Shown here: positions 1 through 11,916 of the stretch, piece after piece | Position numbering within the stretch: position 1 is the first letter of the stretch | Layout: every line of letters starts with the position of its first letter | NCBI GenBank assembly: GCA_021292105.1 | Contig: CM037873.1 | Location: forward strand, 13,493,489 to 13,557,488 | DNA: 64,000 bases | Source of the DNA: Anadara kagoshimensis | Taxonomy: Eukaryota; Mollusca; Bivalvia; Arcoida; Arcidae | Reading direction: 5' to 3' | Notes under the pieces: generated by a model | What the model was told of the DNA's origin: nothing | Database searches by the model: none | The model's input: the letters and a program-made list of their open reading frames with translations, nothing else | Made by a program: the position numbers and the translations under genes

Positions 1-184
1 TGGAGACAAGGCATTGGACAATAATAAGTGAGTACATTTATCTATGTCTATTGTGTATGCATAAGTGTACGATAAAACAGAAATATAATATTCGCTGAAA
101 CACTTAATGATAATACAAACGTGAATTCATATTTGAACCATTACAAGTTTAAGGTACATTAACCGACCTGGTAACTAAGTGCAG

Positions 185-581
185 TACAGACCTGTCGAAA
201 GTTTAACACTGAGCTAACAAAAAGGAGTCAAAACTCGGCTGCCGAGTGGCTGAGATATGTACAGATAGTGATAACTAGTAGCCGAAAAACTGCCGACAGA
301 TATATATCGGCTGACGAGATATTAATAACGAGCTAGAGATGCCGATGTGCATTGTCAATTGACCTATCGCCGGCCACGTCCGGTACCAAAGCAGCGTCAC
401 GGCAACTAATGACGTTCTAGTCAGTGACGTCATTAAACCGCACAATTCAGGCTGACTTTTCATTCTTTTTGCGTTTAATTCAAGCATGTCGACCTTTTGT
501 CGGAACATAGTGGGCGTGCCCGGCGATCCGTCAATTTGACAACAACTTGTCAGCTTATTGTAGAACTTTCGACAGGTCTGT
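185..581. mobile_element. TIR family 1 element (MITE), full-length copy
   Basis: The ends are inverted copies of each other: TACAGACCTGTCGAAAGTTT on the left, and the complement ending in GACAGGTCTGTA on the right. No coding potential is seen inside. The interior is rich in short GCCGA/TCGGC inverted pieces. Related copies with the same ends lie near 38621, 39833, 46261, 46558, 55886 and 61963. It is a non-autonomous DNA transposon by structure; the superfamily is not clear. Confidence 0.75.
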
Positions 582-693
582 ACAGTATATAGACTAGAAG
601 AGACTTGAAAGTGGATTACTACATTATGGTGGAAGAAACTATGGTTGATTAATTAACAGCATCAAACAATTTAACAAAAAAGAAAGTGTCTCA

Positions 694-744
694 AAATAAT
701 GAAGAAATATTGACATAAAAATAATGAAGAAATATTGACATAAA
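694..744. repeat. 25-bp direct duplication
   Basis: Two adjacent copies of a 25-bp unit beginning AATAATGAAGAAATATTGAC. Nothing else was recognised between the TIR element at 185-581 and the dispersed repeat near 1290. Confidence 0.8.
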
Positions 745-1289
745 AAAATAAGTTATGTAATTGAAACATATAGTGCTGGATATTCTGTCAGTATATCCAA
801 TGATCGTGTTAAAAGTCGTTAATAATAGCATATCTGAAGTACGTTACTTATTCAACATTGCAGCGTTCAACATTGAATAAGTTAACAGTTACTTATTCGA
901 CATTCGCAAATAATAATATATTTGACAATTTCCTGTACGAGTATCATATAGTATTTGATTTGCAATAGCATATCCTACTCCCAAATTTATAAGGGAGTAA
1001 AAATAACCAGAAGTGCAAACAAAGTGGAAACTGTAATATGTTAGTAACATGTTAGTAATATATTTTTAATTTGAAACCATAAATGATACTTACGACACGT
1101 GTCTAAAATTATTCAAAAGAAAATTTAAGGATTTCATTTCAGCCTTGAGATATTGATGGTTATGGTTTTACGTTAATGCAAGAGACTGCGGTATGTACAA
1201 TCTAAGTTCTAAATAAAGCAATACACAATTGACAACACGTCACAGCAAATTTAGAAACTACATGTATGATAAAAACATATATTATGATG

Positions 1290-1440
1290 TGATGTATTTG
1301 ACGTTCCATAGTTGCATTTCCCTTTCATTCCAAATTTAATTACAGGATTACAGGATTCCTTACCCTTCCGGAGCACCCGGTCTCACTTCCCTGGTGGAAA
1401 TTCACATAATTAATCTACTAAGCCAGTTTTCAAAATTTTC
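1290..1440 (+). repeat. Dispersed repeat R1, fragment
   Basis: Shares the core CCGGAGCACCCGGTCTCACT and the following TTCCCTGGTGGAAATTCACA with the longer R1 copy at 18040-18490. R1 pieces recur in both orientations through the whole window. Confidence 0.65.
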
Positions 1441-1513
1441 ACTATGTGATATGTTTGTTATGGATATATCTCTAACAGCCTAAAATCAATTTCAACCGGA
1501 GACCTATTGGTGT

Positions 1514-1701
1514 CTAAGCAAGATTTTTTTTCAGTTCGTTTGCAAATTCCCAATGCTTTTTTTTAGGTATTCCAGTTTTGTTCACTGTTCGAGAACTCAC
1601 CAAACTCGATAAATGTAACACTGTGAGGCTAAACAACATTCCATTCAAAACGCACAATATCGACAAATAAATAATAATGATAATAATAATTAAACACGCA
1701 G
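1514..1701 (-). CDS. Candidate last exon: transmembrane anchor of the Cys-rich ectodomain protein
   Basis: On the minus strand a pyrimidine-rich stretch ends in ATAG at 1702. The sequence after it continues the frame left open by the exon ending at 1993 (phase 1). It reads about 62 codons to a TAG stop at 1514. The peptide starts with a hydrophobic run of some 30 residues (ACLIIIIIIIYLSILCVLNG and onward), followed by a basic tail containing KKKHWEF, the pattern of a single membrane anchor with a short cytoplasmic end. With it the whole protein is 364 residues. Against it: the poly-isoleucine comes from an ATT/ATA microsatellite, and family similarity cannot be judged for this part. It may be chance; a different 3' exon left of the window is possible. 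Confidence 0.45.
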
Positions 1702-1992
1702 CTATCCCGGGACAAGGACAAAAATGTTTGTTTGCCATAATACAGTCATAACGTTATTGTATCCTTTTAACTACCGTCCACCGGATAAGTTATTTATTAG
1801 GATATTATGAATCGACTTTGACTGCACCATATATGCCAGATTTTATGATTTTTGTCATTAAAAAAAATCTTGGCTTTAACAGAACACAAAATACTAGGAA
1901 TTCATTTTAAAGGGGTGGCTCAAATTAAAACTGTCTCTTTGGTGCAGCAGAACATACCCGTTCTTTTAAAATAATATGTAATTAGTACTTAC

Positions 1993-4900
1993 AATATGCA
2001 GTAAATACATTCAGAAGACCATTAGTAGGTCTGACGGTGGGTGTTTGTCCGGTTACACAACTGTTTGGGTTTTGAGAAGCCACCACATTTGACCCGGATG
2101 TAGCAACAGCCTGTAAACAAATGATGAAGTAATACAACTTGTACTTCAAACATTATATATTAGGCTAGAAATATTAAATAATAAACTAAAAGAAAGTCGT
2201 ACGTAACTGGAAAAATATATGTATGTACCTGTCAACATCAAATGTTACCAAAATTTAAAAAAACTAAAATATGCGATATTGATTATGTCATATACCATTT
2301 TTTGAATACATGTATACCAGTTTTTGAATGTATTTTATGATTAAATTAAAAAAAATGGTATATGACAATTATAGCTATTCCAACATGACTCAAAAAAAAA
2401 AAAATAAAACACTGAAAACTCTTTACTCAGAAGTACAATTTACTACTTTTTGCAAAAGTGTTCATGATACAATGTGGTTGTTGAGATTACATGTACCTCC
2501 ATTAAAAATATGACAGCAATTACTGGACAAAGGGAGTACGTCAGTAAAACGGAACGGCTTTAAGTTTATCGGTTGTTCAAATGACGGAAAACTCAATTCA
2601 TACAAGAATAAGTTTTCTTCCATCTTTCATACTCACAGTAGATTCTGTCATGTGCTGATTTTTTATTTTTATTAAAATAATGCATTCAAAATCAGCACAT
2701 GACAACTAAAAATGCCACCTGTTCAAGTAGTTCATACTATTATCTTGTTTCCCACATAGGACACCATTTTAACATGAGTTAATAGGAAATGCTCATTAGA
2801 TACATTTTAAGTACTTACGAAGCAGGTAAATCTATAGTAATTTGTATTGTCCACTGTTCCAGGATTTAGTGCATAAACAAAGTAATTAGAGCCACTGGTT
2901 ACATGACTCACACAGTATACCTCTCCTTCCTCTGAAAATTGTAGACAAGTATCATATCAATAATCAACAGTATATGATAATAAAAGACTACATTTTATAT
3001 ATAGGTAAACAACATTGACCTTTCCGTTTGACCTTCCATTAGGAATATTCATATAGGAGAGTCCATCCAATACATAGGTAGCGTTAAGTTTCGCAGTTAA
3101 TACATATACACCTTGCTCATGATTAGTGTTCACATCAGGTAGACGAAATATACACGCACGATCCCTATAATTACTTACATTTACCTTTCCATAATGAATA
3201 TTTAAATAAAAGGTTAAACGGACAGGTCACTGTTGTTTACCTATAGTAAGACATCGTTATAATATTCCTTGAAAGATCTGACACATCACTTATCGTCTTT
3301 TAAGTTTTTGAAGTCCCATATTCCATTTATTCTACATGCATGATCTTGTTCAAAAATTCCTCTTGTATATCGCCAAATCACTTTATAAGTCTCGGTCTAC
3401 TTACTTGAGAATGCCTGTATGGTTGAATACTGTGTAATCATGTCACCGTGCATTGTACAGTCTATATTTACTTACGTGAGAATGCCTGAACGGTTGAATA
3501 CTGTGTAATCATGTCACCGTGCATTGTACAGTCTATATTTACTTACGTGAGAATGCCTGAACGGTTGAATACTGTGTAATCATGTCACCGTGCATTGTAC
3601 AGTCTATATTTACTTACGTGAGAATGCCTGAACGGTTGAATACTTGATGTTATCATGTCACCGTGCATTGTACAGTCTATATTTACTTACGTGAGAATGC
3701 CTGAACGGTTGAATACTGTGTAATCATGTCACCGTGCATTGTACAGTCTATATTTACTTACGTGAGAATGCCTGAACGGTTGAATACTGTGTAATCATGT
3801 CACCGTGCATTGTACAGTCTATATTTACTTACGTGAGAATGCCTGTACGGTTGAACACAATGTAATCATGTCACCGTGCATTGTACAGTCTATATTTACT
3901 TACGTGAGAATGCCTGTACGGTTGAATACTGTGTAATCATGTCACCGTGCATTGTAAAGTCTATATTTACTTACGTGAGAATGCCTGTATGGTTGAACAC
4001 GATGTAATCATGTCACCGTGCATTGTACAGTCTATATTTACTTACGTGAGAATGCCTGTATGGTTGAACACGATGTAATCATGTCACCGTGCATTGTAAA
4101 GTCTATATTTACTTACGTGAGAATGCCTGTATGGTTGAACACGATGTAATCATGTCATCGTGCATTGTAAAGTCTATATTTACTTACGTGAGAATGCATG
4201 TATGGTTGAACACGGTGTAATCATGTCATCGTGCCTTGTACAGTCTGTATTTACTTACGTGAGAATGCCTGTACGGTTGAACACAATGTAATCATGTCAC
4301 CGTGCATTGTACAGTCTATATTTACTTACGTGAGAATGCCTGTATGGTTGAACACGATGTAATCATGTCACCGTGCATTGTACAGTCTATATTTACTTAC
4401 GTGAGAATGCCTGTATGGTTGAACACGGTGTAATCATGTCATCGTGCCTTGTACAGTCTGTATTTACTTACGTGAGAATGCCTGTACGGTTGAACACAAT
4501 GTAATCATGTCCTCGTGCATTGTACAGTCTATATTTACTTACGTGAGAATGCCTGTACGGTTGAACACAATGTAATCATGTCACCGTGCATTGTACAGTC
4601 TATATTTACTTACGTGAGAATGCCTGTATGGTTGAACACGATGTAATCATGTCACCGTGCATTGTACAGTCTATATTTACTTACGTGAGAATGCCTGTAC
4701 GGTTGAACACAATGTAATCATGTCACCGTGCATTGTACAGTCTATATTTACTTACGTGAGAATGCCTGTACGGTTGAACACGATGTAATCATGTCGACGT
4801 ACATTGTACAGTCTATATTTACTTACGTGAGAATGCCTGAACGGTTGAACATTGTGTAATCATGTCACCGTGCATTGTACAGTCTATATTTACTTACGTG

Positions 4901-6814
4901 AGAATGCCTGTACGGTTGAACACAATTAATCATGTCACCGTGCATTGTACAGTCTATATTTACTTACGTGAGAATGCTTGAACGGTTGAACACGATGTAA
5001 TCATGTCACCGTGCATTGTACAGTCTATATTTACTTACGTGAGAATGCCTGAACGGTTGAACACTGTGTAATCATGTCACCGTGCATTGTACAGTCTATA
5101 TTTACTTACGTGAGAATGCCTGAACGGTTGAACACTGTGTAATCATGTCACCGTGCATTGTACAGTCTATATTTACTTACGTGAGAATGTCTGTATGGTT
5201 GAACACGATGTAATCATGTCACCGTGCATTGTACAGTCTATATTTACTTACGTGAGAATGCCTGTATGGTTGAACACGATGTAATCATGTCACCGTGCAT
5301 TGTAAAGTCTATATTTACTTACGTGAGAATGCCTGTACGGTTGAATACTTGATGTTATCATGTCACCGTGCATTGTACAGTCTATATTTATTAACGTGAG
5401 AATGCCTGTATGGTTGAACACGATGTAATGATGTCACCGTGCATTGTACAGTCTATATTTACTTACGTGAGAATGCCTGTATGGTTGAACACGATGTAAT
5501 CATGTCACCGTGCATTGTAAAGTCTATATTTACTTGCGTGAGAATGCCTGTATGGTTGAACACGGTGTAATCATGTCACCGTGCATTGTACAGTCTGTAT
5601 TTACTTACGTGAGAATGCCAGTACGGTTGAACACGGTGTAATCTTGTACAGTCTATATGTACTTACGTGAGAATGCCTGAACAGTCGCACATTGGGTGTA
5701 GTCATACGTCATTGTATCGGTGCTGGTACAGACGTCCACTCGTGATCCTGAACCACATGAACTAGTAGAACCATCATTTGACGTGTAACTAAATACACCC
5801 TGTAATGGCGTCGGACACGTCTGCTTCACGTTCGCTTCATATCCTATTTATAAAATAAGTGTTCAGAAATGGTGAAAAAGGTGAAATATGAAATTGTAGT
5901 ACTGATGGCTAAAACTGTTAATAAGTCACTATGATTTTTGACCTTAAAGATTTTGTATGGTTACTATCGACATTCACATACAGTTTATATGGTTGCTAAG
6001 GACCCATGACCTGTGACCTTTGTCTTTATTGTATTTGAGCTATCATAAATGTGAAAATCATATTAATATTGATTATTTTAGGAACAAATAAGCAGTAAAA
6101 CTGTGTGTCTATTATAAGGTAATGACCTTGATCTCTGACCTTGACTTCAGATATTCATCTCATTGCCATTCCATATTTTACCGTTTATATAAAATTTAAA
6201 AAAATATGTGTTTATGTTTAAATAGAACGGTAAAAATCAAATTTTAATATTATGGTTATTACTTGGACCTTTGACCTTGACCCTAACATGATTTTAATGT
6301 ATCATATACATGTACATGTATGATTAAATGCATAAATACAAAACAAGCCTAAGTATGAAAACTGTTTGGGGTTTTTTTCGCAGATAACGTTGAAAACATA
6401 TCTTATAGATTTCTGCCGTATGTAAAAGATATATTCCACCATTCGTTTATTATTCGTACCCCGTGATCAATACCCCATAAATTTTTGTATCGCCCTATAA
6501 TCTTGACTTTTATTGGGGGTTGCACTCCATAATTATGCAATAGAAATAAAATGTCACACTGCAGACGATATATAGCTGGTGAATGTCGGTGAAATGATTT
6601 TACCTTGTTTAACCAACATGATAAACTCTTCTGCAGAAGGACCTGACGTAGGAGAACAATAACCAGAAGCGGTAGTTGGCTGTGTAGCTCCAGCATCCAC
6701 TATCAGAACTCTGGCATTTCCGGCATTTATTTCAACATCTAAAATAAAACGTATACAATTGTTTATACAGCATAACAAACACAATATGCCTCTTATTATA
6801 AACGTTATCAAAAT

Positions 6815-6872
<58 letters not shown>

Positions 6873-9800
6873 TGGTTCCCTTAGATGGTCTTAATAGGCA
6901 GGTTAGACGATACATGTGCATGCTTAATTTTTTTCATTCACTGTTTGATAAAAATATTTTAAGAAGTGTTAAGGGACCACTGATTGTAAAATAAATGGGA
7001 CGATTAGGTCCCTACAAAAGTATCTGAGTCACCGGTGTGTTACTAAGTTCGGTTCTTGCAGGCAAATGTCTCGGGATTTATAGTTGCGTCATGCTTGTTT
7101 CCGACATACGCTTGTTGCTCTAGCAGTTTGCAACAACATTTTATGAAAATGCACTTGTAAAGTTTAATTTTGCATTTTCATAAAGAAGCAATTTGTTCTT
7201 GTTTAAGTGCTAAATTGTTCTATAATACCTGTTCTGAGATAATAATATAGTCAAACTTGTCTATAAAGGACACCCAAGGGAACCAATAAAAGTGGTCTTT
7301 ATTGACAGGTGGCCTTATATAGAGGCTCAAATAACATAAATGAAGAACAATTGGGATACAATTCTACTGGCCTTTATAAGCATGTCGCCCTTATATAGAG
7401 GCGGCATTTAAGGCAGGTTGGACCGTAGTAAAAGTTACAACCATCTTAACTGCTAGAGAGAAACTAATGATAAAAATTACTACCATTTTATTATTAATAC
7501 TATTAAGTAATAACAATAGGGATTTCGGTGGCCCAGTGGTATAAAGCATCCGCACCCCTTTCGCCGCCAAGGTTCGAATCCCACTAAGAACAGATCCTAT
7601 TATGAGAAAGTTTGTCAAATCGCTTGTCGAAGCTGGTGGATCTCTCCGGGCACTCTGATTTCCTTCACCATTTTTTAAGCTAACCGCCTCGATAAAAGTG
7701 AAAAAAAATTTACTTTAACGTAAAATACCATTCAGAAAGTAACAACAATAATAATATACCTGATAATAGATAATAATGGTAAGAATTGTCTGTGACTTGA
7801 AATGTCATTCAAAAAGTAACAACAATAATAATATACCTGATAATAGATAATAATGGTAAGAATTGTCTGTGACTTGAAATGTCATTCAAAAAGTAACAAC
7901 AATAATAATATACCTGATAATTGATAATAATGGTAAGAATTGTCTGTGACTTGAAATGTCATTCAAAAAGTAACAACAATAATAATATACCTGATAATAG
8001 ATAATAATGGTAAGAATTGTCTGTGACTTGAAATGTCATTCAAAAAGTAACAACAATAATAATATACCTGATAATTGATAATAATGGTAAGAATTGTCTG
8101 TGACTTGAAATGTCATTCAAAAAGTAACAATAATAATATACCTGATAATTGATAATAATGGTAAGAATTGTCTGTGACTTGAAATGCCATTCAAAAAGTA
8201 ACAACAATAATAATATACCTGATAATAGATAATAATGGTAAGAATTGTCTGTGACTTGAAATGTCATTCAAAAAGTAACAACAATATATATACCTGATAA
8301 TTGATAATAATGGTAAGAATTGTCTGTGACTTGAAATGTCATTCAAAAAGTAACAACAATAATAATATACCTGATAATAGATAATTATGGTAAGAATTGT
8401 CTGTGACTTGAAATGTCATTCAAAAAGTAACAACAATAATAATATACCTGATAATAGATAATAATGGTAAGAATTGTCTGTGACTTGAAATGTCATTCAA
8501 AAAGTAACAACAATAATAATATACCTGATAATTGATAATAATGGTAAGAATTGTCTGTGACTTGAAATGTCATTCAAAAAGTAACAACAATAATAATATA
8601 CCTGATAATAGATAATAATGGTAAGAATTGTCTGTGACTTGAAATGTCATTCAAAAAGTAACAACAATAATAATATACCTGATAATTGATAATAATGGTA
8701 AGAATTGTCTGTGACTTGAAATGTCATTCAAAAAGTAACAACAATAATAATATACCTGATAATTGATAATAATGGTAAGAATTGTCTGTGACTTGAAATG
8801 TCATTCAAAAAGTAACAACAATAATAATATACCTGATAATAGATAATAATGGTAAGAATTGTCTGTAATTTTGGTATACTGGAAACATAAATATGCGTAC
8901 TGTGGAGCACCAAACAGATCAACCATAGAGTCACCTCTGAAAGAGAAAATAATATAAAAATTGATGGAATAAATAATATAAAATTGATGGAAAAAAATTA
9001 TGTAAAAATTAATGGAAAAAATAATATAAAAATTGATGAAAAAAAATTATGTAAAAATTGATGGAAAAATTAATGTAACAATTGATGGAATAAATAATAT
9101 AAAAATTGATGAAAAATAATATAAAAACTGATGGAAAATTAATGTAAAAATTGATGGAAAAATTAATGTAACAATTGATGGAATAAATAATATAAAAATT
9201 GATGAAAAAATGCAAAAATTGATGGTATAATTAATATAAAAATTGACAAACATGTACTTTAACAAAACCCTTATTTAGTATTCAAGTGTCGTAAAAATCA
9301 ATAAAACGTAACACTGGTGGAAATTTTTTATGAATGTAACAATTATGGTGATCTCATTATACTATCTAAAACTAGAACTGTCTCTTGAGAGCCAAATACC
9401 CCACCCCCAAAATCTACAAGGGTTTAATATTTTCCCGCGACTTTGGCCTTTTGGCCTTGGTTCAAGGTTTTGACATACCTTTGGACCATGGCAGTCGTCC
9501 AAAGCTATTATGAGATATGACTCGGACACGATTTTACACGACAGACAGACGGAGGGACGGACAAACATGGGGATTCCTATATACCCCCTCAAACTAGTTT
9601 GCGGGTTTGCGGGGATATTAAAATAGTGTTGAACAGAGTTATTTCCCCTTGGTGTCGACACTTGCCTTAAGGGTCATCTAAGTAGGAAAATTCAAGTGAA
9701 AACCATTTGGTTGAAAACCTTGAATGAGGGGTATAATTATGAAATTATCTACACAAGTGTGGAGATTTTTAAATAAAAATAAAGTAGGAATTGATCATTT

Positions 9801-10766
9801 AAGAGTTTTTAAAATATTTGTTGCATTTTTTTAAGGAAATAGTGCAAAAATACACGTGTTGGGGAAAAATAGTTTACACCTTGTATATTGAATATAAAAA
9901 ATGAAAATATATTAAGATAGTCAACATCATAGAGCAGTGCAAAGGGGCCAGAGTTTGTTAAAGAAATACGAGGTTTTTGAAAACTCGACAATTTACGGTT
10001 GAGGTTTTATATGATTTGTTTTCCTTTAAAAAATGCGTGTACCAGGCGTGATAGTTCATATTCTAAGGCTACCAACGATCCAAGGGAAGATTATAAAAGC
10101 TAAGTTTGAATATTACTTGATTATTGTTGAGGCATATTAGGCTTTATATAGTTCAACATTGTTGAAACCAAACAATATTTACCTCAATTTAAATAGAATA
10201 GTATTGTGTGACCGTGCTCTTTTAGTGACTTGTTGTATTTTGGATTAGTAGTGGCCTTAGAATATAAATATCACGCCTGGTACACGCATTTTTAAAAGGA
10301 AAATAAATCGTAGATAACCTCAACCGTAAATTGACGAGTTTTCAAAAACCTCGTATTTCTTTAACAAACTCTTGTCCCTTTGCACTGCTCTATGATGTTG
10401 TCTATCTTAATATCTTTTCATTTTTTAAAATTAACTCGTTATAAAAGGTGTAAGCTATTTTCCCCAACACGTGTATTTTTGCACAATTTTCTTTAAAAAA
10501 TGCAACAAATATTTCAAAATTTCTTTAATTATCAATTCCTTCTGCATTTTTATTTAAAAATCTCCACACTTGTGTAGGTAATTTCATAATTATACCCCTA
10601 TTTCACGCTTTTCAACGAAATGGTTTTCACTTGAATTTTCCTACTTAGATGACCCTTAATGTAATAAAAACGGATGAACATAAAATACGACGGTAGTACA
10701 TATATGACTTATTAGCAAACAGGAGGGCGCAATTACATGTATTTGTGTGCTAATTGAAATACATAT

Positions 10767-10800
<34 letters not shown>

Positions 10801-11870
10801 TCTCTCTCTCTCTCTCTCTCGTACATACCTAAACACTATATATTTATTAGTAGCGTCCTCATACTGACAAGTCCAGCTGGTCACTGTTGATGCGTATGCT
10901 GTCACTGAGTACCCAGACACTTTATAGGTTGATGATGTAAATGTCACAGTACCATAATTACTGTCATACCACGTGGAATCCCAGGAAGTCGGCCATGATG
11001 TACATCCATCTATACAGACAAACAAAAGTCGGGTTTAGTTCGTTCCGTTAGATTTTATATTTTATGTTAAGTATATTGGGAATTTAAATTGTTTTTAAAA
11101 ATGTTGTAAAACTAGAATACAACTTTATAATGTGTTTAATCACATTTTGGCGGGGTGCTGTAGATTTTGAAGTTTTAAGACATACGTTAGCTTAACGGGT
11201 TTAAATAAACCAGTGCTTGTAAATACTTGTATTAATTAATCCCATCAGCTTAAACTTCTTTCCCAATACGTATATTGAAACGACTGTTCACCGTGTATAG
11301 ATGGAACCGGAAATAAGGTTCTTTTTGAAGCGAGGCAATATTCAGATCGTGAACCAAAAATCCCACATTAGGTGTTTTGAAGGCAAGAAAAGTTGGGAGT
11401 GATGATTTTGAAGCTACCACAATGGACTTTTTTTTTAATTCGTTCATCTCTCCTCATGATTTTATGCTGAACGATATTTCGGTTTCATACCAATGTTCAC
11501 ACTTGAATGGCTATAACGTATGTACATGTACAAAAGTGCCAGTTCTTAACATCACCAGGCGTCTGTAACGTCGGTCTTAAAAGGCGTAAAATTGTTAGTC
11601 AAAGTTTTTGGGGCGAGAGTATTCGAATCACACCACTGGATACGATTTTGTCAGTATGCCAGTTTAGTGCTTTTCTAAAGTGTGAATTCAGATTTTTTTT
11701 TATTTGTTAATTAAATGTTGTGTTGCCTTGATTCTGCGAATCATATTTTAAGTCTAGCGTGTCTAAATTTTTCGTCAGAATTCAAGTTCATTTGCGATTT
11801 CAAATATCAGAACATAAATTGCATAATAAGAAAGTGATTAATTATTCATCATCAAATTGTAAAATATAAA

Positions 11871-11916
<46 letters not shown>

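Noticed and set aside
3399..5660. CRISPR-like array
   Set aside because: Units are contiguous 71-bp repeats without unique spacers, in an intron of a eukaryotic gene.
8040..8934. Minus-strand frames with HYYLLSG repeats as separate small proteins
   Set aside because: They are read-through frames of the 77-bp array; 77 is not a multiple of three, so the frame changes each unit. Only a spliced use would be in frame.
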